Below, one piece after another: positions 1 through 7,133 of a stretch of DNA of 58,855 nt (position 1 is its first letter; every line of letters starts with the position of its first letter). Location: positions 13,509-72,363 of the forward strand of contig NZ_FR892827.1 in the NCBI RefSeq assembly GCF_000434895.1, given 5' to 3'. Source of the stretch: Phascolarctobacterium succinatutens CAG:287 (GTDB taxonomy: Bacteria; Bacillota; Negativicutes; Acidaminococcales; Acidaminococcaceae). Both the position numbers and the translations under genes were made by a program. The notes under the pieces are model-generated. The model searched no databases. It was not told the origin of the DNA and was given only the letters and a program-made list of their open reading frames with translations.

Positions 1-925
1 ATTCCTCCAGCATATCCAGATTGTTGTTGCTGGATGCGCCGTCCGTGCCCAGGCCAACACAAATGCCCTTGTTCAGCATTGCCGCTACCGGTGCGATACC
101 GCTTGCCAGCTTCAGGTTGCTCTGCGGGTTATGCGCTACACGCACGTGCTTGGTAGCCATGATATCCATATCCTCGTCGGTCAGGTGTACGCAGTGCGCA
201 GCAATGGTACCCAGCTCAAACATGCCCAGCTTATCCATCAGCTGAATCGGTGTCATGCCATGCTCTTTGACAACGGTATCAACCTCAAATTTAGTTTCGC
301 ACAGATGCATCTGGATTTCTGCCTTGTTGGCAGCAGCCTCGGCAATAACCTTTTCCAGATAATCAACAGGACAAGTATACGGAGCGTGCGGACCGTAGGT
401 GATGCGGATACGGCCATTGTCATAGCCCTGCCAGTTCTTCGCCAGCACAGTGTTTTCTGCCAGCTTTACGTCCTTGTCCGGCGCTACGCCGATCAGGCCG
501 CGGCTGAGGTTAGCGCGGATGCCGGTTTCGGCGCAGGCACGCGCAACATCCTCCATGAAGGCGTACATATCTGCAAAGCAGGTAGTACCGCCCTTCAGCA
601 TTTCTACGATGCCCAGCATTGCGCCCCAGTAGATGTCGTTAGCATCCATCTTGTCTTCAATCGGCCAGATTTTGTTTTGCAGCCAGTCCATAAGCGCCAT
701 GTCATCGGCATAGCTGCGCAGCAGCGTCATAGAAACGTGGCCATGGGTGTTGACCATGCCGGCAGTAGCCAGTTTGCCCTTGCCGTCCACGATTTCGTCG
801 GCAGCAAAGTCTGCAGGCACGTCCTTGCCTACATAAACAATCTTATTATCTTCAACGGCGATATTCTGCATTTCACCGTTCGGAGTATGCAGAAGCTCGA
901 TATTCTTAATCAGTAGCTTAGCCAA
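1..925 (-). CDS. mtaD: MTA/SAH deaminase, 3'-truncated by window edge
   Basis: I translated this strand by hand because the gene has no stop inside the window; 308 codons are present of an expected ~430. It is an amidohydrolase that deaminates 5'-methylthioadenosine and S-adenosylhomocysteine to the inosyl compounds. The metal site is visible: NTHGH near residues 59-63, HLCET in the middle, HCVHLTDED further on, and GTDGASSNNNLDM close to the edge. The run YADDMALMDWL after the HxH motif is typical of the MtaD/SsnA branch. The start is a TTG seven bases after AGGAAG. It is the last visible gene of the mtnP-mtnA-ahcY-aldolase operon, which supports MTA/SAH as substrates over chlorohydrolase-type substrates. 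Confidence 0.88.
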   Translation of the reverse strand, partial: MAKLLIKNIELLHTPNGEMQNIAVEDNKIVYVGKDVPADFAADEIVDGKGKLATAGMVNTHGHVSMTLLRSYADDMALMDWLQNKIWPIEDKMDANDIYWGAMLGIVEMLKGGTTCFADMYAFMEDVARACAETGIRANLSRGLIGVAPDKDVKLAENTVLAKNWQGYDNGRIRITYGPHAPYTCPVDYLEKVIAEAAANKAEIQMHLCETKFEVDTVVKEHGMTPIQLMDKLGMFELGTIAAHCVHLTDEDMDIMATKHVRVAHNPQSNLKLASGIAPVAAMLNKGICVGLGTDGASSNNNLDMLEE

Positions 926-1017
926 AAGATTTCACTTCCTTGGTATATTGGTATAAATTAAGTCCTGCCTCCCTGTTTAATGCTTAGGTAGGCAAATGAC
1001 AGTGATATTATTGTTGT

Positions 1018-1695
1018 CTACTCTTCGCCCTGCTGACGTTTGGAGTAATGCTTTTCGTAAAAATCATGCATCACGTCCACGTCCTCACAGCTCAGCTCGT
1101 ACACCTTATTGCCGGTGCCTGCACAGATTACGGCAATCTGCGCCGCCTTTTCCAGAATTTCGGCAGCAAGCAGTGCCTCTGCCAAATTCTTGCCCCAGCA
1201 CACAGCGCCATGGTTGGCCAGCAGCACAGCCTTTTTGCCGTTCAGCGCACGCACGGTGTTCTCCGCCAGCTCCTGTGTACCGCAGAGAGCGTACTCAGCG
1301 CACTCCACCCTGCCGCCGATAATCTGCACGATATCCTCGATAATCGCCGGCACTCCCTGATGCATAGCCGCAAGTGCACTGGCATAAATGCTGTGCGTAT
1401 GGATTACGGCACCAGCCTCGGGATAAGCGTTGTAAATAGCGGTGTGCACCTTCAGTTCGGAGGAAGGAATGTGCTTGCCTTCAACAACTTCGCCATCACG
1501 GTTGATAATGACAACGTCCTCGGGCGTCAGCGTTTCATAACCATGACCGGAGGGTGTGATAGCAATATTCTGCGCATCAATGCGGCAGCTGATATTGCCC
1601 CAGGAGCCTGCAACGAGCTTTTTTTCAATCAGCGCATGGCCTGTTTCCACAATGGCGGCACATGCACTTTCTTTAGCAAATAACTGCGTTTTCAT
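1018..1695 (-). CDS. Class II (fuculose-type) aldolase, probably of a MTA/5-deoxyadenosine salvage shunt
   Basis: A 225-aa zinc aldolase of the AraD/FucA family. The catalytic Glu is in PSSE (E80), the zinc ligands are H99 and H101 in the HTH motif and H162 in LANHGAV. These enzymes cleave a ketose 1-phosphate to DHAP plus an aldehyde. The gene starts two bases after ahcY, in one operon with mtnP and mtnA. In the known DHAP shunt an Ald2/DrdA aldolase takes the MtnA product (5-methylthioribulose- or 5-deoxyribulose-1-phosphate) and releases DHAP and (methylthio)acetaldehyde; that is the inferred role here. Sequence alone does not exclude L-fuculose- or rhamnulose-phosphate aldolase, or MtnB dehydratase, a member of the same superfamily. 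Confidence 0.8.
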   Translation of the reverse strand: MKTQLFAKESACAAIVETGHALIEKKLVAGSWGNISCRIDAQNIAITPSGHGYETLTPEDVVIINRDGEVVEGKHIPSSELKVHTAIYNAYPEAGAVIHTHSIYASALAAMHQGVPAIIEDIVQIIGGRVECAEYALCGTQELAENTVRALNGKKAVLLANHGAVCWGKNLAEALLAAEILEKAAQIAVICAGTGNKVYELSCEDVDVMHDFYEKHYSKRQQGEE

Positions 1696-1697
1696 GA

Positions 1698-2942
1698 TTA
1701 TTCGGCAGCCAGATATGCCTTCTGCTCATCGCTCAGGGTGTCGATGCCTGCGCCCATAGCCTGCAGCTTCAGAGCAGCGATTTCGGTGTTCAGCTCTTCC
1801 GGCAGCACATACAGTTTGTTTTCCATTGCTCCCTTATGGTCGAGCAGATATTTCATAGCTAGGAACTGCATAGCGAAGGACAGGTCCATGATTTCAATCG
1901 GGTGACCGTCGCCGCAAGCAAGGTTAACCAGACGGCCTTCGCCCAGCAGGTTCAGCTTACGTCCGTCAGCCATGGTGTAGGTCATGATATTTTTGCGTAC
2001 TTCATACGGAGCAACTACGGAAAGCTCCTCCAGATGATGTTTGTTGATTTCTACGTCGAAGTGGCCTGCGTTGCACATAACAGCGCCGTTCTTCATAACC
2101 TCCATATGAGGTTTGGTGATAACGTCCTTGCAGCCGGTTACGGTTACAAAGATATCGCCGTGCTTAGCAGCCTCCTGCATCGGCATTACTCGGAAGCCGT
2201 CAAATACTGCTTCGATACCTTTAATCGGATCAACCTCGGTAACGATAACGTTAGCGCCCAAGCCTTTGGCACGCATAGCAACGCCTTTACCGCACCAGCC
2301 ATAGCCTGCAACAACAACGGTTCTGCCTGCTACGGACATGTTGGTGGTACGCATGATACCATCCCAGGAGGATTGGCCGGTACCGTAACGGTTATCAAAC
2401 AGATACTTGCAGTAAGCATCATTAACGGCAATCATCGGGAATGCCAGATGACCTGCTGCAGCCAGAGCCTTCAGACGATGTACGCCGGTGGTGGTTTCCT
2501 CGCTGCCGCCCATCAGGTTAGGAATCAGGTCACGACGTTCGCCGTGGAGCATATTAACCAAATCGCCGCCGTCATCAATAATCAGCTGCGGTTCGCTCTT
2601 TAAAGCTTCGCGCAGATACATATCATATTCTTCGTTGGTGCAGCCATGGGTTGCGAAAACGGTTACGCCGCTGTCAACCAGTGCTGCGGCAATTTCGTCC
2701 TGAGTGGAAAGCGGGTTGCTGCCGGTAACAACAACATTAGCGCCTGCGTTCTTCAGCACGAGTGCCAGATAAGCGGTTTTTGCTTCCAGATGAATGGTTA
2801 CAACCATGTTGATGCCTTGGAAAGGCTTAGTTTTGCTGTATTCATCGTTCAGATGGTTCAGCAGGGGCATATATTCCTTTGCCCACGCGATACGTTGATG
2901 ACCTAACGGTGCCAATTTGATGTCTTTAATAATGCTTTGCAT
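1698..2942 (-). CDS. ahcY: Adenosylhomocysteinase
   Basis: 414 aa. Reversible hydrolysis of S-adenosylhomocysteine to adenosine and homocysteine, NAD-dependent, cytosolic. The NAD-binding loop is GYGWCGKG at 213-220; the substrate region shows SEETTTG around 147-153, NDAYCKYLFDN with K179 and D183, and CNAGHFD. The protein is of the shorter bacterial/archaeal type that lacks the ~40-residue insert. It follows mtnA with a 33-base gap and precedes the aldolase by two bases. Having AhcY and an SAH deaminase (mtaD) in the same operon means SAH has two possible fates. Confidence 0.95.
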   Translation of the reverse strand: MQSIIKDIKLAPLGHQRIAWAKEYMPLLNHLNDEYSKTKPFQGINMVVTIHLEAKTAYLALVLKNAGANVVVTGSNPLSTQDEIAAALVDSGVTVFATHGCTNEEYDMYLREALKSEPQLIIDDGGDLVNMLHGERRDLIPNLMGGSEETTTGVHRLKALAAAGHLAFPMIAVNDAYCKYLFDNRYGTGQSSWDGIMRTTNMSVAGRTVVVAGYGWCGKGVAMRAKGLGANVIVTEVDPIKGIEAVFDGFRVMPMQEAAKHGDIFVTVTGCKDVITKPHMEVMKNGAVMCNAGHFDVEINKHHLEELSVVAPYEVRKNIMTYTMADGRKLNLLGEGRLVNLACGDGHPIEIMDLSFAMQFLAMKYLLDHKGAMENKLYVLPEELNTEIAALKLQAMGAGIDTLSDEQKAYLAAE

Positions 2943-2975
2943 AAATCTAAAAATCCTCCTTTAAATATATGCTCT

Positions 2976-4022
2976 TTAGTCTTTTAAAAGAGCCTGCAAT
3001 TTCTTAATACTTTCTGTATACGGCGCTTTGAGCACGCCATGCTCGGTAATAATACCGGTGATAAGCTCGGCCGGTGTCACGTCAAACGCAGGGTTAAACA
3101 CTGCCACGCCCTCAGGCGCAGTCTGCTCGCTGCGGAAATGACGTACCTCGTCGGCCTTGCGCTCCTCGATAGGAATCTGCGCACCTGTAGCAATGGAAAA
3201 ATCAAAGGTGCTCGTCGGTGCGGCGATGTAAAACGGAATCCCGTGCGCCTTCGCCGCCAATGCCACGCCATAGGTGCCGATCTTGTTCGCCGTGTCGCCG
3301 TTGGCCGCAATTCTGTCGGCACCGACAACAACAGCGTTCACGCCCTTCGTGCGCATGGTCCACGCTGCCATATTATCGGTAATCAGCGTAACCGGGATGC
3401 CGTCCTTAAACAGCTCAAACGCCGTCAGGCGCGCACCCTGCAGCAGCGGACGTGTTTCGTCGGCATAAACCATCTTCAGCTTGCCCTGCGCGTAAGCACT
3501 GCGGATAACGCCCAGCGCCGTGCCCCAACCGCAGGTTGCCAGTGCGCCTGCGTTGCAGTGCGTCAGCACTACGGCAGCGTCAGGCAGCACAGCAGCGCCG
3601 TATTCGCCCATACGCTTATTCATGGTTATATCGTCCGCATAAATCTGCTCGGCCTTCTCCTCCAGCGCCTTGATAATCGCCGCAGGGTACTTGTCCTCGC
3701 TGTTCAGACGCACAGCCAACGCATACTGCAGATTTGCCGCCCACGCTAGGTTTACCGCCGTCGGACGCGCAGTAATCAGATCTGCGCGCACAGCATCCAG
3801 CGCACCCAAAAAGTCAGGCTTGTCCGCAACCTCGCGCGCACCAAGCACCATAGCGAAGGCAGCGGCAGCGCCGATTGCCGGAGCACCGCGCACCTCCAAG
3901 CGTTCAATCGCCACTTTCACGCGCTTGTAATCCACGCAGGTAATCCATTCTATCTTTTGCGGCAGCAAAGTCTGGTCCAACAGCACCAGGCTCCCCTGCT
4001 CCCAACGCATAGTTTCTACCAT
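2976..4022 (-). CDS. mtnA: S-methyl-5-thioribose-1-phosphate isomerase
   Basis: 348 aa. Converts the aldose MTR-1-P to the ketose MTRu-1-P in methionine salvage or the DHAP shunt. RGAPAIGAAAA (45-55), THCNAGALAT with the catalytic Cys at 156, and GADRIAANGDTANKIGT with Asp236 match the MtnA branch rather than eIF2B-type relatives. The gene lies 9 bases after mtnP, so the product of the phosphorylase is handed directly to it. None of mtnW, mtnX, mtnD or mtnC is in the window, so the complete aerobic methionine salvage pathway is not shown here. Confidence 0.95.
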   Translation of the reverse strand: MVETMRWEQGSLVLLDQTLLPQKIEWITCVDYKRVKVAIERLEVRGAPAIGAAAAFAMVLGAREVADKPDFLGALDAVRADLITARPTAVNLAWAANLQYALAVRLNSEDKYPAAIIKALEEKAEQIYADDITMNKRMGEYGAAVLPDAAVVLTHCNAGALATCGWGTALGVIRSAYAQGKLKMVYADETRPLLQGARLTAFELFKDGIPVTLITDNMAAWTMRTKGVNAVVVGADRIAANGDTANKIGTYGVALAAKAHGIPFYIAAPTSTFDFSIATGAQIPIEERKADEVRHFRSEQTAPEGVAVFNPAFDVTPAELITGIITEHGVLKAPYTESIKKLQALLKD

Positions 4023-4031
4023 AACAACCTC

Positions 4032-4829
4032 TTATAGCTTAAAGCCGCCGAACTCCTGCATAGCGTGATGGCAGTTGCACTTCGCCTCAGTCGGCTCTTC
4101 ATAAGCGATGAAGGACAGAATCAGCTTTTCCATATTCTTAATGCTGAGTGCCATAGCGTCGCAAACCTCTTTATGAGAAAGCGGCGTCGGGGAAATGCCG
4201 GCAGCCATATTGGTAACGATGGAGCAGTTAGTGTAGCACATCTCTGCCTCACGCGCCAGAATAGACTCAGGCATATTGGTCATGCCAACCAGGTCACCGC
4301 CCAGCATAGCGAACATTTTAATTTCGGCAGCACTTTCAAAGCGCGGGCCTTCGGTGCAAACATAAACACCGTGCTTATGGAAGGTAATATCTGTTTTCTC
4401 CAGACATTTGATAACCTTCTCGCGCAAAGTCGGGCAATACGGATAGGTGAAATCGCAGTGCGCTACACCACGCTCGGGGGAATCATAGAAGGTGTTGATG
4501 CGGCTCTTGGTGAAGTCCAGCACGTTGTCGCAAACTACGAAGTGACCTGCCTTCATCTCCGGGTTGAGGGAGCCAACTGCGGTAGTAGCAAAAATCTCCT
4601 CCGTTCCCAGGCTCTTCATTGCCCAGATGTTGGCGCGATAGTTTACCTTGTGGGGCGGCACGGAATGGTCTACGCCGTGGCGGCTTACGAAAACCACCTG
4701 ATTACCGCTCATTGTGCCGATGTTACACAAAGCCTTACCAAACGGTGTTTCTATAATTTTTTTTTCGAATCCCTTCAGGGTATCGGGATTATCAATACCG
4801 GTTCCGCCGATGATAGCAATTTTACGCAT
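4032..4829 (-). CDS. mtnP: S-methyl-5'-thioadenosine phosphorylase
   Basis: 265 aa nucleoside phosphorylase. Phosphorolysis of MTA (and probably 5'-deoxyadenosine) to adenine and the sugar 1-phosphate. N-terminal GGTGIDNP phosphate loop, SRHGVDHSVPPHKVNYRAN, and GPRFES...MTNMPESILARE are the MTAP signatures; Thr/Met at the base site favour 6-amino purines. First gene of the operon, with AAAGGAGG seven bases before the ATG. It feeds mtnA directly. Confidence 0.94.
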   Translation of the reverse strand: MRKIAIIGGTGIDNPDTLKGFEKKIIETPFGKALCNIGTMSGNQVVFVSRHGVDHSVPPHKVNYRANIWAMKSLGTEEIFATTAVGSLNPEMKAGHFVVCDNVLDFTKSRINTFYDSPERGVAHCDFTYPYCPTLREKVIKCLEKTDITFHKHGVYVCTEGPRFESAAEIKMFAMLGGDLVGMTNMPESILAREAEMCYTNCSIVTNMAAGISPTPLSHKEVCDAMALSIKNMEKLILSFIAYEEPTEAKCNCHHAMQEFGGFKL

Positions 4830-4960
4830 ATGCTTTGCCTCCTTTATAGTTAAATGTGATAATGAAAACTGTTTGCTGAAGTATGTTATTACGCATAATA
4901 TCTATGCAGATTCTCCACACTTTTTCTATTATATAATACCATAAATAAGGCATAATTTAA
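4830..4960 (-). promoter_or_regulatory. Leader and possible promoter of the mtnP operon
   Basis: A TATAAT box on the minus strand lies at 4928-4933 with no good -35 at 17 bases. It would give a leader of roughly 95 nt. I looked for SAM and SAH riboswitch signatures in it and found none; only a small GCAT/ATGC hairpin is visible. Confidence 0.4.
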
Positions 4961-4965
4961 AGAGT

Positions 4966-4999
4966 AAAGAAAAAGCACTCTCAGCAGGTGTGAGAGTGC
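4966..4999 (-). terminator. Intrinsic terminator after the 55-aa gene
   Basis: Perfect nine-base stem GCACTCTCA/TGAGAGTGC (4975-4983 with 4991-4999) followed on the minus strand by TTTTTCTTT. It separates the DUF262 unit from the mtnP promoter. Confidence 0.8.
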
Positions 5000-5013
5000 G
5001 AAGTGGGTGTGGG

Positions 5014-5181
5014 TTAACTTTTAAGCAATGCTCTTATTTTCTTATTAGCTTCTTCTAAAGTATTACAATTAGAAAGAATATATAAACATTGATATGTTAC
5101 TCTTTCTTCAACTTCCTTGACCAGAAGTTCAACGCATTGTTCTTCTTCTAATTCTTCAATCTGTTTTTGAATATCATCCAT
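5014..5181 (-). CDS. Small acidic hypothetical protein, 55 aa
   Basis: Not recognised. Hand translation gives a protein starting MDDIQKQIEELEEEQC and ending NKKIRALLKS. It is helix-rich and acidic in its first half with E-rich coiled-coil-like character. The ATG follows GGAG by 10 bases, and the gene lies 32 bases after the DUF262 stop and immediately before a strong terminator, so the two genes almost certainly share a transcript. It could be a small regulator or antitoxin-like partner of the DUF262 protein; nothing in the sequence proves this. Confidence 0.7.
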   Translation of the reverse strand: MDDIQKQIEELEEEQCVELLVKEVEERVTYQCLYILSNCNTLEEANKKIRALLKS

Positions 5182-5211
5182 TTTTAGCATCTCCTTATAA
5201 TAATTTAAATT

Positions 5212-6996
5212 TTATTGCTGGCAAAGCTTAAGATAAGCTTGCTTAATTACTTTAGCCATCAGTATTCTTCTTTGTCGTAAAAACTCCATATAATCTAATT
5301 CGGCAAAATTTAACGGCAATGCATGCTCTGCACATGATTTCTTATAATCATCTTCGCCTAACTTATTTCTATACTTTGCAACATAAAATTCAGGTGCATT
5401 ATCTGAAATATCAATATTAGTTGTATAATCAAGATATGTATAGTTTGCAATCTGATTTCTATCTCTGTCTGTTGTGTAACCAAGTTGCGTTAAATAATGT
5501 TTAGGAAAAATATGATGCTTATCAATTGCATTTTTACTACCGCTTGCTCCTGGCACAAAATATTTTGCCAACTGTGATGTACTAAATAGCATAGGAGTAT
5601 TTAAGACAATTTGTGAAGCAATGTAAGCATTCCATGCAGGAGAATTTGCTGATGCACTGTTTAACTCATTCGGAAGCGTAATATTGAAGTAATCATCACT
5701 GAATCTTGCAGAAATAGTTTCTTCCAAATATGCAATGAACTCCTCAGCATTTTTAATACTACGTAAATCAGCAAATTGCTTTTCAACAGTGCTTTCCGTA
5801 GAATCCGTATAGAACGAAGTCACTGTACCCATAAAAAACCACTTACTGATAATATTTTTAAGCTGCATAGCAGTTACGTTAAAATCATACCTCGCAATAA
5901 GATATAAGATGTAGCTAAAAATTACAGCATTTTTTGCAGATATTTGGTTTTTATTGATGTAACCCGCTTCACCAATAATATTGAGGAACGAATGCCAATT
6001 ATTGAGGTTCATTACTTTTTCTAATGCAGCTTTGAAAGTATCAAGATTTTTTTGTCTTTCTTCAGACGAGTATTTACCAGTATCTAAGTCTTTACCTCTC
6101 AATAACATATAAGCATAACGTAGCCTAGCTCTTCTAAAACCTACTCCGACAGCCATTCTAATCAAATGAGATGGCTCGACTGTTAAAATATTATTATAGG
6201 ATGTTCCGTCACGAGGAATTCTTGATTCTTTACAAAATTGATTGATACAGTCATTAGTCGAATTTTCATATACAGAAATCAATGTTTGTATAAAATTATT
6301 TTCATTAAGGCTTTGTCCACCAGAATTTACACGAACAAAGATATCTGCAACATCTTCTTCCGGTGCATCATAGCTGATTTCAAGCGTAGGCAGTGAATAA
6401 TCTGTTAAATTGAGCAGTGCGTTTATATTATTTTCGATTAAATCTTCTTCTGCATCTGTAAGACAATCCATATCTTTTTTCTCTCTGCTTTCATTTAACT
6501 CTCTTATATATCGTCTTCTCAATGTACTGATTGTATTATTTTCCTTAGCAAGAAATACATCTGATACCTTGGATATCCATTCTGGTGATTTTTCTAATGC
6601 AGAAGTAAAGACTGCAAATTCTCTTGTCAATGGATTAAAAGAAATTCTTATTTCATGTTCAGCAAAGTTCTTATCCACAATCTTTACACCATACATAGAT
6701 GCTACAAGTGCTGTCAATCTTTGCTGTCCGTCAATCACCAATTCTTTTGCTTCTACATAGGTTTTGTCATTAGAACCAATAGAATTTTTTTTGCTTTCAT
6801 AATTAGTCGGTGATTCCCACAGCATAATATATCCAATGGGGTATCCCCTAAGCATAGAGTCAAAAAGCTCTCTTACTTTGCTGTCTTGCCATACAAAAGG
6901 TCTTTGCAAATCAGGAAGGCCTATGCGACCGGATTTTACATCTCTAACTAAATCTCCGACTTTACTCGGTATGTTTTTAAAAAGCTCCTTTGTCAT
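5212..6996 (-). CDS. DUF262 / HNH-type (GmrSD-like) protein
   Basis: 594 aa. The N-terminal DUF262 (ParB-like NTPase/nuclease) fold is shown by LPDLQRPFVWQ (28-37) and the diagnostic DGQQRLTAL (from 89). The C-terminus carries HHIFPKHYL (494-502) followed by NQIANYTYLD, an HNH-type DUF1524 core. This DUF262-DUF1524 layout is that of GmrSD, a type IV restriction enzyme that cuts glucosylated-hydroxymethylcytosine phage DNA, and of related defence proteins such as BrxU. A defence role is inferred; the target is unknown. It has its own promoter, and its DNA is AT-richer than the flanking housekeeping genes, suggesting acquisition. Confidence 0.85.
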   Translation of the reverse strand: MTKELFKNIPSKVGDLVRDVKSGRIGLPDLQRPFVWQDSKVRELFDSMLRGYPIGYIMLWESPTNYESKKNSIGSNDKTYVEAKELVIDGQQRLTALVASMYGVKIVDKNFAEHEIRISFNPLTREFAVFTSALEKSPEWISKVSDVFLAKENNTISTLRRRYIRELNESREKKDMDCLTDAEEDLIENNINALLNLTDYSLPTLEISYDAPEEDVADIFVRVNSGGQSLNENNFIQTLISVYENSTNDCINQFCKESRIPRDGTSYNNILTVEPSHLIRMAVGVGFRRARLRYAYMLLRGKDLDTGKYSSEERQKNLDTFKAALEKVMNLNNWHSFLNIIGEAGYINKNQISAKNAVIFSYILYLIARYDFNVTAMQLKNIISKWFFMGTVTSFYTDSTESTVEKQFADLRSIKNAEEFIAYLEETISARFSDDYFNITLPNELNSASANSPAWNAYIASQIVLNTPMLFSTSQLAKYFVPGASGSKNAIDKHHIFPKHYLTQLGYTTDRDRNQIANYTYLDYTTNIDISDNAPEFYVAKYRNKLGEDDYKKSCAEHALPLNFAELDYMEFLRQRRILMAKVIKQAYLKLCQQ

Positions 6997-7039
6997 ATAT
7001 CAACCCTCTGTTTCTTATGCTAGGTATTTATGTACTTTC

Positions 7040-7068
7040 AAAATAGCACAAAATATACATATAGTCAA
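7040..7068 (-). promoter_or_regulatory. Promoter of the DUF262 gene
   Basis: Minus-strand -35 TTGACT (7063-7068) and -10 TATTTT (7040-7045), exact 17-base spacer, 44 bases before the start codon. Confidence 0.65.
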
Positions 7069-7095
7069 CAATTGATTTTTTAATTATAATTTGTT

Positions 7096-7113
7096 AAAAC
7101 GGTAAAAAAACCG
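7096..7113 (-). terminator. Weak terminator-like hairpin
   Basis: CGGT/ACCG stem with a T-rich loop followed by TTTT on the minus strand, just after the ATPase gene at 7134. Only four stem pairs, so efficiency is doubtful. Confidence 0.35.
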
Positions 7114-7133
7114 AATGTAAACTATTTCGTAAA

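Noticed and set aside
4830..4960. SAM or SAH riboswitch before mtnP
   Set aside because: Expected from the operon's substrates, but the ~95-nt leader lacks the conserved cores of these riboswitches.
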